DNA from: JBHELG01 sp046263195
GTDB taxonomy: Bacteria > Actinomycetota > Nitriliruptoria > Nitriliruptorales > JAHWKO01
NCBI GenBank assembly: GCA_046263195.1
Contig: JBHELG010000108.1
Location: 21,566 to 85,565, forward strand
Reading direction: 5' to 3'
DNA: 64,000 nucleotides
Numbering within the stretch: position 1 is the first letter of the stretch; each line of letters begins with the position of its first letter. A program made the translations under genes and the position numbers. Shown here piece by piece: positions 51,130 through 60,184 of the stretch. The notes beneath the pieces were generated by a model. The model searched no databases, had not been told where the DNA came from, and was given only the letters and a program-made list of their open reading frames with translations.

Positions 51130-52293
51130 TTACGTGTTCGTGTGGCGCTGCCACCGGCCGAGCCGCAGGGTGTGGCGCCCCAGCCGCCGACCGAGGCCGG
51201 CCACCCGTTTCCCGCCCTTCAGGGCGAAGCGGGCCCCGTATGCGGGCACCCGCAGGACCTGCCCGAACGTCGGGAGCTCGAGTCGTTCGACGAGGCGGCG
51301 TCGACGCGCGAGGTCGGCGTCGACGTCCTCCCGGCCGAGCCAGCCCCACGACCTGAATACGAGCAGGCCGGCGACGAAGATCACGACGAACAGAACCCAG
51401 AGCAGGGGGTAGACCCAGGGCTCGTCGAGTTCGGGCATGTGCTCGAAGTTCATGCCGTAGATGCCTGCGATGGCGCTGATCGGGAGCAGCAGCGTCGAGA
51501 CCATGGTGAGGATGGCGAGGCGACGGTTCGTCTCGTCCTCGCGCACCGATCGGTACATGTCATAAGCGCTCTCGACGAGCTGGCGGTAGACCTCCGAGAC
51601 CTCGGCCATGCGATACAGGTGGTCGTAGACGTCGCGGAAATAGGCCCGATCGGACTCGGAGACGACGCTGATCTGCTCCCGTCCGACGCGACGGATGACC
51701 TCCGCTTGTGGCACGGAGATGCGGCGCAGCGTGATGAGGTCGCGACGCAAGGCGAAGATCTCGTTGCGAGTTACGAGAGTGGGCCGTTGCAGCACGTCCT
51801 CCTCCACGAGGTCGAGCCGCTGACCGAGCAGGTCCAGGAAGGGCACGAACACGTCGTTCATGACGTCGAGGATGCGGTGCACCACTCGCACCGGGCCCTC
51901 GAGCCATGTCTGGTCGCGATGCACGAGCTCGGCGACCGAGTCGAGCGCGGCGATCCGTCGCCGATGGTGGGTGATCAGGTAGCGTTCGGCGATCACGAGG
52001 TCGAGTTCGATCGTCGAGAGTTCCACCATCGAGGTCTCGATTTCGATGGCGTGGACGGTGAGCAGCGCATGGTGGGGATAGACGTCGAGCTTGGGGAGAT
52101 GGACGTCCTCGACGATGTCTTCCTTCACCAGAGGATCGATGGCAAGGGCGGGATGGTCGAGGACGGCTTCCTCCTCGGTAGTGGGCTCGGTGAGGTCGAC
52201 CCATACGAACCCCGGCCCTGCGAGGGCCACCTCGAGCCTCTCCGGCTCGACGATCGTGACCTCGTGGTCAGCTATGTGTCGGATCGTGAGCAC
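51130..52293 (-). CDS. corA: CorA family magnesium/divalent metal channel
   Basis: A 387-residue protein. The long N-terminal cytosolic domain (FVWVDLTEPTTEEEAVL onward, with LVHRDQTWLEGPVRVVHRIL and a helical coiled region) forms the funnel; at the C-terminus are two membrane helices, VSTLLLPISAIAGIYG followed by the selectivity signature GMNFEHMPEL, and WVLFVVIFVAGLLVFRSW. After them the tail is basic (rich in Arg and Lys). It is divergent from recG, sharing an intergenic gap of 69 bases. Confidence 0.9.
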   Translation of the reverse strand: MLTIRHIADHEVTIVEPERLEVALAGPGFVWVDLTEPTTEEEAVLDHPALAIDPLVKEDIVEDVHLPKLDVYPHHALLTVHAIEIETSMVELSTIELDLVIAERYLITHHRRRIAALDSVAELVHRDQTWLEGPVRVVHRILDVMNDVFVPFLDLLGQRLDLVEEDVLQRPTLVTRNEIFALRRDLITLRRISVPQAEVIRRVGREQISVVSESDRAYFRDVYDHLYRMAEVSEVYRQLVESAYDMYRSVREDETNRRLAILTMVSTLLLPISAIAGIYGMNFEHMPELDEPWVYPLLWVLFVVIFVAGLLVFRSWGWLGREDVDADLARRRRLVERLELPTFGQVLRVPAYGARFALKGGKRVAGLGRRLGRHTLRLGRWQRHTNT

Positions 52294-52362
52294 GGTGGTC
52301 CTCCCTCCCAGCCGCTACGGTCGCGCTCGGCGGGAGGCTAGAACCTTGCAGCGGAACTGACC

Positions 52363-54543
52363 GTGCTGGGCCTCGACGACCCCGTCTCGACTGTCGCCAG
52401 CCTCGGGCGGCGGGCTGCCACGGCCCTGGGGGACCAGCTCGGCATCGTTACCGTCCGAGACCTCGTCGAGCACTATCCGCGTCGTTATGAAGACCTGGGC
52501 CACGTGACGCCGCTCGACCTTGCACGCGTGGGCGAGACGGTGACGCTCGTCGGGACGATCCTCGAATGGACCCGTCTCACCCCGCGCTCGAGGGGCGGAC
52601 GCCGTGGGCCCGTGATCAGCGAGGCGAAGGTGCGCGATCAGTCTGGCAGCTGCTTCAAGATCACCTGGTTCAACCAGCAATGGCGCGAGCGACGCCTCCC
52701 TGTCGGTACGGTCGCGGCTTTCAGCGGCACACTCCAGCGGAAGCTCGGCGCTCTTCGTCTCGTGATGCCGGCGGTTCAGGAACTCGACCCCGCCACGAGC
52801 GGGGAGCGGCGCCGGCTCGTTCCGGTCTATCCAGCGACCGAGAGCTTGCCGAGCTGGCGTCTTGCGGGGTGGATCGAGCGGGCCCTGGAGGCACTACCGC
52901 CCTTGGCGGATTTCCTCCCACCTCGGGTACGAGACGAATTCGGTCTGCTGGCCCGCGACGAGGCCGTCCGCGCCATCCATGCTCCTCAGCACGAAGGCCA
53001 GGCTCGAGCGGCTCGCCGCCGTCTGGCCTTCGATGAATTGTTCACGCTCCAGGTGGGACTGCAGTGGCGCCGGACACGTCTGCAGACGCAGGCGGCGGGA
53101 CTTGTCAACGGGCCGGTGGCCGGGGGTCTGGCGGAACGCTTCTTGAAGGCGCTGCCGTTCCGAGCGACCGGCGCCCAGCGGCGGGCCTTCGAGGAGATCG
53201 GCGCCGATCTTGCTCGAGACCGCCCCATGCACCGCCTGCTCCAAGGTGACGTCGGCTCGGGTAAGACCTTGGTCGCCACTTGGACCATGCTCTGCGCGGT
53301 CGATTACGGGAGGCAAGCCGCGGTGATGGCCCCCACCGAGGTTCTCGCCGAGCAGCACTACCGCACCCTCGTCGATCAGCTCGCCCCGCTCGGGGTGAAC
53401 GTGCTCGATGGCGTCCGGGTCGAGCTGCTCACCTCGTCAACCACGACCGCAGCTCGCCGGCGCATTCTCGGCGGGCTGGTGACGGGCCAGGTCGATCTCG
53501 TCGTCGGAACGCATGCACTGCTAGAGGAAGAGGTGCGCTTCCGCGATCTCGGCGTCGTCGTCGTCGACGAGCAGCACCGCTTCGGCGTGCATCAGCGCAT
53601 GAAGCTGAAGGCGAAGGGCTCTGTCGAAGTCGACGAGGCCTACGAGATTGCGCCCGCCCGGCCCGGCCCCTTCGAGGCCTACCCGGACGTGCTCGTCATG
53701 ACCGCGACTCCCATCCCGCGCTCGCTCGCTCTGACCCTCTTCGGTGACCTCGACGTCACCGTTCTCGGCGAGCTGCCTCCCGGCCGGCACGAGATCGTCA
53801 CCCAGCTCATCACGCCCGTCGAGAGCCACCGCCGCCAGCGTCTGTACCAATTCGTGCGTTCACAGGCGGCGGCCGGCTGCCAGACCTACGTCGTCTGCCC
53901 GCTCGTAGAGGAGTCCGACGATATCGCTGCCCGCGCTGCCGAAGCCGAACACGTCCGGCTGCGGGACGAGGTCTTTCCGGATCTGCGCGTCGGGCTCGTC
54001 CACGGTCGCATGCGAAGCGAGGAGAAAGAGGCTGCCATGGCCGCTTTCCGCCGCGGCGACCTCGACGTCCTCGTAGCGACGACGGTCGTGGAAGTAGGGG
54101 TCGATGTCCCGGCGGCGAGCATCATGATCGTCGAAGACGCCGACCGCTTCGGCATCTCTCAGCTCCACCAGCTCCGGGGCCGGGTCGGGCGGGGAACGTC
54201 CCGTAGCTACTGTGTTCTCTTCGCTGATCCGCGCAGCGACGAAGCGCGCGCCCGCCTCGAGGCGGTGGCAAGCACGAGCGACGGCTTCAAGCTGGCCGAG
54301 ATCGATCTCGAACTGCGAGGGGAGGGACATGTGTTCGGGGTGCGTCAGTCAGGTAGGCCTGACTTCAAGCTCGTGCGTCTCGCGCGCGACGTCGAACTCG
54401 TCGCGGAAACCCGTGAAGCGGCTCGGAGACTGGTTGCAGCACACCCAACGCTGATCGCTCCGGAAGTGGACGCCCTCCGTGACGAGGTGAGTCGACGGTA
54501 TCGCGATGGACTCGAGGAGCTGGAAGCGCTGTCAGCCGGGTGA
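52363..54543 (+). CDS. recG: ATP-dependent DNA helicase RecG
   Basis: Replication-fork reversal and Holliday-junction helicase, 726 residues. The N-terminal wedge domain (RDLVEHYPRRYEDLG, then RVGETVTLVGTILEW and ITWFNQQWRERRLPVGTVAAF) is followed by the helicase core: LLQGDVGSGKTLVATW (Walker A), APTEVLAEQHY, VVGTHALLEEEVRF, VVVDEQHRFGVHQR (DEQH box), LVMTATPIPRSLALTLFGDLD, LVHGRMRSEEKEAAMAAF, ATTVVEVGVDVPAAS and QLHQLRGRVGRG. GVRQSGRPDFKL near the end is a RecG signature. GTG start. Followed by rsmD. Confidence 0.96.
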   Translation: MLGLDDPVSTVASLGRRAATALGDQLGIVTVRDLVEHYPRRYEDLGHVTPLDLARVGETVTLVGTILEWTRLTPRSRGGRRGPVISEAKVRDQSGSCFKITWFNQQWRERRLPVGTVAAFSGTLQRKLGALRLVMPAVQELDPATSGERRRLVPVYPATESLPSWRLAGWIERALEALPPLADFLPPRVRDEFGLLARDEAVRAIHAPQHEGQARAARRRLAFDELFTLQVGLQWRRTRLQTQAAGLVNGPVAGGLAERFLKALPFRATGAQRRAFEEIGADLARDRPMHRLLQGDVGSGKTLVATWTMLCAVDYGRQAAVMAPTEVLAEQHYRTLVDQLAPLGVNVLDGVRVELLTSSTTTAARRRILGGLVTGQVDLVVGTHALLEEEVRFRDLGVVVVDEQHRFGVHQRMKLKAKGSVEVDEAYEIAPARPGPFEAYPDVLVMTATPIPRSLALTLFGDLDVTVLGELPPGRHEIVTQLITPVESHRRQRLYQFVRSQAAAGCQTYVVCPLVEESDDIAARAAEAEHVRLRDEVFPDLRVGLVHGRMRSEEKEAAMAAFRRGDLDVLVATTVVEVGVDVPAASIMIVEDADRFGISQLHQLRGRVGRGTSRSYCVLFADPRSDEARARLEAVASTSDGFKLAEIDLELRGEGHVFGVRQSGRPDFKLVRLARDVELVAETREAARRLVAAHPTLIAPEVDALRDEVSRRYRDGLEELEALSAG

Positions 54544-54771
54544 GCGCCTCACTCCGCACGAGGTCACAGGACAGCCAGTGCGGTCGCGGCAGCTACACCC
54601 TGTGCCACCTGCGGCCGGCGCGCGTATTCTCCCGGTGCGGTCGGCGGCGCCGGAAGGAGGGGGGAGCGAGGGAACGGTCTGGAGTACGAACTCTCCTGAC
54701 CAGGTGAAGAGCACGAGAAGCCAGCCAAGACCGCGTGACGGTCAGCCAGGCTGCGAGGAGGTCGAAGTCTC

Positions 54772-55380
54772 GTGCGGGTCATCGCCGGCACCGCTCGCGG
54801 GCGGCGTCTCAGCGCCCCGCCCGGCCGGGACACGCGTCCGACCAGCGACCGGGTCAAAGAGGCGCTGTTCTCGGCGCTCGGACCCCGGTTGCGCGGCGCT
54901 CGGGTCGCCGACCTGTACGCCGGATCGGGGGCGCTCGGAATCGAAGCGCTGTCGCGCGGGGCCGCCAGCGCCACCTTCGTCGAGCGTTCCCGCTCCGCTC
55001 AGCGTGCGCTCAGCGACAATCTCTCCCGCAGCGGTCTCGAAGCACAGGCATTCGTCGTACGCGACGATGTCCGAGCGGCGCTGAGAACGAGACCGCGGGG
55101 CGCACCCTTCGACATCGTGCTCATCGACCCCCCCTACGATGTCGATCACAGAGAACTCCAAGAAGTCCTCCACCTCGTCTCCGAGCTCACGGCGCCGGAA
55201 GGGGTGGTCGTGCTCGAGCTCGGCCGGAGGACAGCTCACCCACCTTGGCCGGAACGCCTCCAGCCGGGTCGCGAGCGCCGCTACGGAGACACGCTCCTCT
55301 ACGAGGCTCACGCTCTGACGAGCGAGGCCCTGACTGAGGCGGATCCTGGTGAAACTGGCCCCCCCGACGAGTCATATTGA
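54772..55380 (+). CDS. rsmD: 16S rRNA (guanine966-N2)-methyltransferase
   Basis: Modifies 16S rRNA G966 in the 30S subunit. The 202-residue protein shows RVIAGTARGRRLSAPPG at the N-terminus, RPTSDRVKEALFSAL, VADLYAGSGALGIEALSRG (SAM binding) and VLIDPPYDVDHRELQEVL (the DPPY catalytic motif). The GTG at 54772 lies 10 bases after gaggaggt. It is followed by coaD within 17 bases, the usual rsmD-coaD order. A partial copy of the dispersed repeat (CCAAGACCGC, 54725-54734) is just upstream. Confidence 0.93.
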   Translation: MRVIAGTARGRRLSAPPGRDTRPTSDRVKEALFSALGPRLRGARVADLYAGSGALGIEALSRGAASATFVERSRSAQRALSDNLSRSGLEAQAFVVRDDVRAALRTRPRGAPFDIVLIDPPYDVDHRELQEVLHLVSELTAPEGVVVLELGRRTAHPPWPERLQPGRERRYGDTLLYEAHALTSEALTEADPGETGPPDESY

Positions 55381-55396
55381 GAAAGAGGCGAGTCAC

Positions 55397-55879
55397 GTGT
55401 CCACATCGGCGGTTTGTCCTGGCAGCTTCGATCCCGTCACCTATGGCCACCTCGACATCATCGAACGGGCGGCTTCTCGCTTCGAGCAGGTCGTGGTGGC
55501 GGTGCTGCAGAACACGGCCAAGCAGGCCCTGTTCAGCCTCGAGGATCGTGTGCGACTCATCGAGGAAACGACCTCCCATCTCGACAACGTGGCAGTGGAC
55601 ACATTCGAGGGTCTACTGGTCGATTTCGCGCAGGCTCGTGGCACACGGGTCATCGTCAAGGGACTGCGGGCGGTGAGTGACTTCGAGTACGAGCTGCAGA
55701 TGGCGCAAATGAACCGTCGACTCGGGGACGTCGAGACGTTGTTCATGCCAACGGCGCCAGAGTGGTCCTATCTTTCCTCATCGCTCGTGAAGGAGGTTGC
55801 AAGTCTCGGCGGGTCCATCGAGGGTGTCGTACCGCCACAGGTCGCGGCCGCTTTGAAGGAGCGCTACCCGGAGGCGTGA
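55397..55879 (+). CDS. coaD: Phosphopantetheine adenylyltransferase
   Basis: Penultimate step of coenzyme A synthesis. The 160-residue protein has the nucleotidyltransferase signature VCPGSFDPVTYGHLDIIERA (with T/HxGH), then VLQNTAKQALFSLEDRVRLI, GLLVDFAQARGTRVIVKGLR, SDFEYELQMAQMNRRL and PTAPEWSYLSSSLVKEVAS, the complete CoaD order. The GTG start at 55397 has agagg just upstream; a start at 55349 would add a stretch that overlaps rsmD and is not conserved. It is 16 bases after rsmD. Confidence 0.95.
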   Translation: MSTSAVCPGSFDPVTYGHLDIIERAASRFEQVVVAVLQNTAKQALFSLEDRVRLIEETTSHLDNVAVDTFEGLLVDFAQARGTRVIVKGLRAVSDFEYELQMAQMNRRLGDVETLFMPTAPEWSYLSSSLVKEVASLGGSIEGVVPPQVAAALKERYPEA

Positions 55880-56003
55880 GCCCACCACTCGGTGCCACAC
55901 CGAATCCAGGTCTCCGCGGCGGTGATAGAGGTTCCTGTGCGCAGCGAAAGACCTGTGATCTCATTAGGCTCGGAGCCCACCTCTCCTGGAAGGCGCGGTT
56001 GCC

Positions 56004-56549
56004 ATGTCCGGGTCCGTAGTACCACAGTGGTCCTCTCCCGACAGCGTGCCGCTGGATGTCGAGGCGAAGCTTCATCAACTCGAGGTGATGGTTGCCGAGG
56101 CGAAGAGCGTGCCCCTGTCGACCTCGATCATGCTCAACCGTGCCGAGATAGACGGTCTCGTCACGGACCTGCGTAACGCCTTCCCCGAGGAGCTGCGCCA
56201 GGCGCGCTGGATCCTCAAGAAGCGCGACGAACTGCTCGAGCGGGCTCGGCGTGAGGCTTCGAAGATGGTGCAGGACGCCGAAGCAGAGCGGGCCCGTCTC
56301 GTGTCGCGCACCGAGGTCGTGCAGAGCGCCAACCGCGAAGCAGACCGAATACTCGACGAGGCGACCGAGCAGGCCCACCAGATCCGGCTCGAGGTCGAAG
56401 ATTATGTCGACGCGAAGCTGGCGAACTTCGAGGTCGTTCTGCAGAAGACTCTCGCGGCGGTCGAACGTGGTCGCCAGAAGTTGCGGGGGCGGCTCGCCTC
56501 TGACGAGCTTGCTGAGAGCTCGGCCAGCGAAGACTGGCCAGCGGAATAG
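56004..56549 (+). CDS. Coiled-coil protein, DivIVA/AtpF-like, in the coaD-rpmF block
   Basis: A 181-residue soluble protein that is nearly all heptad-rich helix: VEAKLHQLEVMVAEAKSVPL, DGLVTDLRNAFPEELRQARW and DELLERARREASKMVQDAEA form long coils, and EATEQAHQIRLEVEDYVDAK continues the coil. Proteins of this type are found in actinobacteria between coaD and the DUF177 gene and are thought to be DivIVA-like scaffolds of growth or division; the exact role is not established here. ATG at 56004. Nothing notable in the 124-base gap after coaD. Confidence 0.75.
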   Translation: MSGSVVPQWSSPDSVPLDVEAKLHQLEVMVAEAKSVPLSTSIMLNRAEIDGLVTDLRNAFPEELRQARWILKKRDELLERARREASKMVQDAEAERARLVSRTEVVQSANREADRILDEATEQAHQIRLEVEDYVDAKLANFEVVLQKTLAAVERGRQKLRGRLASDELAESSASEDWPAE

Positions 56550-56704
56550 GGGGCTGAGCAGGCGCGTTGACTCAGCCGGTGGCGCGCAGGCTTCGATTCA
56601 TGGCGTGCGCCTCGCGCACTGAGGGCTGTGCTAGCGTGATAACCGTCGCTTCGGCTCCGCTCTCACCATATTTGGCTGTCAGCTGCGATACATGAGGCGT
56701 TTCC

Positions 56705-57241
56705 GTGCGCATTCCTGTCACCGATTTGGTTCGTTCCCCGGGGATGACCAGGGGCTTCGCGGTGGTGGTCGCGAGGCGCGAGCTCGACGCCGGCGACGGG
56801 GCGTGGGGCCCCGCGGATGAAGCGCTCGTCAGCCCTCTCGACATCGACCTCACCTTGGAGATGCTCGTCGAGGGTCTGCTCGTCCGCGGAACGGTTTCCT
56901 TCACCACGTCGCTCGAGTGCGCGCGTTGCGTGAGCGATGTCAGGACCGTCAACACGGTGCCGGTCAATGAACTCTTCGCCGACCCTCGCCGGTTGTCCGA
57001 AGAGGAGGAACTCGAGGCCGGCTACGAGCTGTACCCGGAAGGGGTAATCGACATCGAAGCGCTGCTAAGGGATGCTGTGCTGGCGGTACTGCCATTGCGG
57101 GTGCTCTGCGACTCGGCCTGTCGCGGACTTTGTCCCGCGTGCGGTGCCGATCTCAATGTCGACGATTGTGGCCATGAGGCGGTTCAGGTACCGGACCCCC
57201 GCTGGGCCGCACTACAGAGTCTGCACTTGCCGCCCAGCTGA
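56705..57241 (+). CDS. DUF177/YceD-family protein
   Basis: A 178-residue protein of the YceD family, linked in many bacteria to 23S rRNA and large-subunit accumulation. It has PVTDLVRSPGMTRGFAVVV, LECARCVSDVRTVNTVPVNE and, at the C-terminus, LPLRVLCDSACRGLCPACGADLN, with C-x4-C-x2-C, a possible zinc site. As in most bacteria it lies directly upstream of rpmF (L32), 35 bases away, and should be co-expressed with it. GTG start at 56705. Confidence 0.9.
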   Translation: MRIPVTDLVRSPGMTRGFAVVVARRELDAGDGAWGPADEALVSPLDIDLTLEMLVEGLLVRGTVSFTTSLECARCVSDVRTVNTVPVNELFADPRRLSEEEELEAGYELYPEGVIDIEALLRDAVLAVLPLRVLCDSACRGLCPACGADLNVDDCGHEAVQVPDPRWAALQSLHLPPS

Positions 57242-57276
57242 GGTGGTGCACCCCTTCACGGAATGAGGAGGCTTTC

Positions 57277-57459
57277 GTGGCCGTCCCGAAGAGGAAGTTG
57301 AGCCGCTCCCGGAGTCGTCGCCGCAAGGCTCATTGGCTGCGCGTCGAAAAGCCTACCTACGCCACCTGCCGGCGCTGTAAGAGCCCGATTCGTCCTCATG
57401 TCGTCTGCGGCGTGTGTGGTTTCTACGGTGGTCGTCAGGTCCTCGAGGTAGAGGAGTAG
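57277..57459 (+). CDS. rpmF: 50S ribosomal protein L32
   Basis: A 60-residue ribosomal protein: AVPKRKLSRSRSRRRKAHWL is the usual basic beginning, and CRRCKSPIRPHVVCGVCGFY carries the two C-x2-C pairs of the zinc-binding form. GTG at 57277 with tgaggagg close upstream. Sits between the DUF177 gene and rnc. Confidence 0.96.
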   Translation: MAVPKRKLSRSRSRRRKAHWLRVEKPTYATCRRCKSPIRPHVVCGVCGFYGGRQVLEVEE

Positions 57460-57505
57460 CGGTCGAAGGCCCGAAGGGCGGGCGATCACAAGTCCGGAGG
57501 CAGGG

Positions 57506-58237
57506 GTGGGGCAGCGGTTCGCCGACCTCGAACATAGCCTGGGCGTTCGCGTCGGCGATGACGATTTGCTGAAGACGGCCCTCACCCACCGTTCGTACGC
57601 CTTTGAGCACGGGGGGCTCGCAACGAACGAGCGGCTCGAGTTCCTGGGTGACGCAGTGCTCGCGCTCGTCGTGACTGACTTCATCTTCCATGAACTGCCC
57701 GACGCAGCGGAGGGGAGGCTCGCAAAGCTGCGGGCGGCGGCGGTACGAACCTCGGTGCTGGCGGAGGTCGGCCGCGAAGTCGGACTCGGTGCTTTCGTCC
57801 GACTCGGAAAAGGTGAGCGTGCAAGCGGAGGGGCGGACAAGGAGTCAATCCTTGCTGACACGTTCGAAGCGGTGCTCGGCGCCATCTACCTCGCGCGTGG
57901 CTTTGAGATTGCCTCGCAGGTGGTGCGGCGACTGTTCGCGGACCGCCTGCGACAACTCGCCACTCGTGGCGCAGCGCTCGACTACAAGACGAGTCTGCAG
58001 GAGCTCGCGGCGGCGCGGTTCAACGCCCTGCCCGTCTATGACCTGGAGGAGGAGGGCCCTGATCATGCCAAGCGGTTCACCGCCAGGGTACGGGTCGGGG
58101 GCGACGTCTTCGGTGGCGGGACCGGCCACAGCAAGAAGCTGGCGGAGCAGGCCGCAGCTCGGGAGGCCTATCGCCGGCTCAGACTCGACGGCTGGGACGA
58201 AGATGATGCGGCCCAACGGCGTGGCCGTCGAGGGTGA
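57506..58237 (+). CDS. rnc: Ribonuclease III
   Basis: Double-strand RNA endonuclease for rRNA and mRNA processing. The 243-residue protein has the catalytic signature NERLEFLGDAVLALVV, a second acidic site ESILADTFEAVLGAIYLARG and a C-terminal dsRNA-binding domain with DYKTSLQELAAARFNALPVY and GHSKKLAEQAAAREAYRRL. GTG start at 57506, 46 bases after rpmF. Followed by the Fpg-like gene, then acyP and smc, a common order in actinobacteria. Confidence 0.95.
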   Translation: MGQRFADLEHSLGVRVGDDDLLKTALTHRSYAFEHGGLATNERLEFLGDAVLALVVTDFIFHELPDAAEGRLAKLRAAAVRTSVLAEVGREVGLGAFVRLGKGERASGGADKESILADTFEAVLGAIYLARGFEIASQVVRRLFADRLRQLATRGAALDYKTSLQELAAARFNALPVYDLEEEGPDHAKRFTARVRVGGDVFGGGTGHSKKLAEQAAAREAYRRLRLDGWDEDDAAQRRGRRG

Positions 58238-58308
58238 CCAGCGAGCAGGAGCACTGAGGCGCCTGCTGCATTCGGGGGAGGGCGGCACGGACAGGGAGGA
58301 GGTGAAGG

Positions 58309-59157
58309 GTGCTCGAGCTGCCTGAGGTGGAGGTGCTGCGCAAGGACCTCGAAAAGGAAGTCGTCGGCAAGCGGGTCAAGGAGGCCGACGTCAGGAACAG
58401 CGCCGTCATCCTCCCTTTTCACCCCAGCCGCTCCGACTTTCAGCGACTCCTCGAGGGTCGCAAGATCGAAGCTGTTCGTCGTAGGGGGACGGTCTTGTTC
58501 CTCGACCTCGATGAGGATCTCACCTGGATCCTCGAGCCCAGTCCGACGGCGTCGGTGCACCGCGAGGCGACGAATGAGCCGGCCGCGTCCGATACGGATG
58601 TCGTCGTCGTCTTTACGACGGGTGGCGCCATACACGTGACTGATGCCTCCGAGGGGGAGAGCTGCCACATGGGAGTCGTGCCGACGGCCGAGGCGATTGC
58701 GAGCGCCGGTGTATCCGAAATCGCCCTCGACCTGTTCGAGGAGAGCCCTACCTGGATCGAGTTCGGCGAGCGGCTGAACGCGGCTGCTGCACCTCTGAAG
58801 TCCTTTCTCATGGACCCGGCGCAGGTGCTGGGGATCGGCACGGTATACAGCGACGAGGCCCTGTTCGAGGCTGGGCTGGCGCATACCCGCATGTCGAACA
58901 CGCTCTCGACCCAGGAGGTTCGACGCCTCTACCGGTCTATTCAGGAAGTGCTGCAGGCGGCGATCAAGCAGCGTGGCTCGAGCCTGGACGACGCCTCCCC
59001 CGACAATGCGTTCGACGAGGAGGGCGAACCGGTGGGTCACCTGCGGGTGTACGGCCGTGAGGGCCAGCCTTGCCTGCGCTGTCGTCGGACCATCATCACT
59101 ACGAGGCTCCCCCACGGCTCGAGCGTGACCTACCACTGCGAGCGGTGCCAAATATGA
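58309..59157 (+). CDS. Fpg/Nei-like protein lacking the catalytic proline
   Basis: A 282-residue homologue of formamidopyrimidine-DNA glycosylase (MutM). Fpg begins M-P-E-L-P-E-V; after Met removal Pro2 forms the Schiff base. Here the start is MLELPEVE, with Leu2 instead of Pro, though Glu3 is kept. The usual Lys of RRGKY is Thr61 in VRRRGTVLFLDL. The H2TH part keeps DPAQVLGIGTVYSDEALFEAG and the zinc finger keeps CLRCRRT and CERCQI. I take it as a glycosylase-like DNA-binding protein of uncertain activity. If GTG 58309 were a wrong start, Leu2 would not be the true N-terminus, but I see no Pro nearby. It overlaps acyP by 4 bases. Confidence 0.85.
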   Translation: MLELPEVEVLRKDLEKEVVGKRVKEADVRNSAVILPFHPSRSDFQRLLEGRKIEAVRRRGTVLFLDLDEDLTWILEPSPTASVHREATNEPAASDTDVVVVFTTGGAIHVTDASEGESCHMGVVPTAEAIASAGVSEIALDLFEESPTWIEFGERLNAAAAPLKSFLMDPAQVLGIGTVYSDEALFEAGLAHTRMSNTLSTQEVRRLYRSIQEVLQAAIKQRGSSLDDASPDNAFDEEGEPVGHLRVYGREGQPCLRCRRTIITTRLPHGSSVTYHCERCQI

Positions 59158-59432
59158 GCGCGATCGCACGTCGTCTCCGGGTTCACGGCCGGGTGCAAGG
59201 CGTGTTCTTCAGGGCGAGTACCCGTGACAGGGCCCGTCGTGCCGGTGCCTCGGGCTGGGTCCGGAACTGCGCGGATGGAAGCGTTGAGCTGTGGCTGGAG
59301 GGGGATCCGGACGCGGTCGCCGAGGTGGAGGACTGGGTGCGTGAGGGAGGGCCGAAGGCGGCCCGCGTCGAGCAGGTAGAAGCCGAGGACAGCGAACCGG
59401 AGGGCTTCGAAAGCTTCGACGTGCGCAGCTGA
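59154..59432 (+). CDS. acyP: Acylphosphatase
   Basis: A 92-residue enzyme hydrolysing acyl phosphates. ARRLRVHGRVQGVFFRAST contains the catalytic Arg, and ASGWVRNCADGSVELWLEG the catalytic Asn. The ATG at 59154 overlaps the stop of the upstream Fpg-like gene by 4 bases (ATGA), which gives translational coupling. Length and order are standard for bacterial AcyP. Confidence 0.94.
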   Translation: MSAIARRLRVHGRVQGVFFRASTRDRARRAGASGWVRNCADGSVELWLEGDPDAVAEVEDWVREGGPKAARVEQVEAEDSEPEGFESFDVRS

Positions 59433-59769
59433 GCCCGAAGTCATGGGAGCGCCCCGAGTGGCGACGTGATGCTCGTGATGCGAGCCAGACCACAAGCCAT
59501 GGATTCCTCATCTGGACCGATCGGACCGCCTCCGGTAAGCTGAACCACGGTGACGAGTTCCGTACGGTTTCGTTTCGACGGGCCCCGGACTGCATACCAA
59601 ACACTGCCCCGCAATCAGGCAGCCTGCAGCCTCACGCCTGGGCCACGTCGAAGGGCTTGCGGGCCCGAATCCATGCTCGAGGCACGCAAAGGGCTGCGTG
59701 AATACGAGTTGTCGTGCTGTAGGCCAGGTTCGCCCGGACTCGGACGGCACGCTAGGGAGGACATCCAGC
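59433..59769. other. Intergenic stretch before the small coiled-coil gene
   Basis: 337 bases with no supported gene. Frames are open in places but their translations are Arg/Pro-rich shadows. No repeat copy of the GGCGGTCTTGGGC family was seen here. gggagg near 59754 could be the ribosome site of the gene at 59770. Confidence 0.4.
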
Positions 59770-59985
59770 ATGGCCAAGGCGATCGTCGGCACGTACGCAG
59801 ACCCGCGCACGATCGCGCTTCTGGGTGAGGTTCGTGCTCTGCGCGCGCGTGTCGCCACGCTCGAGAAGGCGCTCGAGGAGGCTGAGCTGGCGCTGGCAGA
59901 ACGCCGAGCGGGCCACGTTGATGATCGGGAGGAGCAGGACGCGGGCGTTCGACCGCTCGACCCTGCGGGTTCCGTAATCGCCTGA
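59770..59985 (+). CDS. Small helical hypothetical protein upstream of smc
   Basis: A 71-residue protein with a short N-terminal strand-like part (AKAIVGTYADPRTIALLG) and a helix likely to form a coiled coil (EVRALRARVATLEKALEEAE, continuing LALAERRAG). The last 20 residues are acidic and flexible. I know it only as a small conserved actinobacterial type. Start at ATG 59770. It is 199 bases upstream of smc, and whether it acts with it is unknown. Confidence 0.6.
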   Translation: MAKAIVGTYADPRTIALLGEVRALRARVATLEKALEEAELALAERRAGHVDDREEQDAGVRPLDPAGSVIA

Positions 59986-60184
59986 CCCAGTCCTGGTCGG
60001 GTCTTCCCCTTCCCCTCCATTTCGTCGCCTCTTCCTGTCCTCTAATGTCTTCCCTTCTTGCAGCACTCTGGTGAGGCGCATGTGGCGCTTGTGCCAGGCG
60101 CGGGCCGACCTGAGGTAATCTTCCAAGGCTCCTCCTCCCAGGCTTCGCGGGGTCGACCCTGCCTCGGACTGGCCGCATGAGCTC

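Noticed and set aside
51142..52341. Plus-strand open frame opposite corA
   Set aside because: His- and Glu-rich translation with no family; shadow of CorA.
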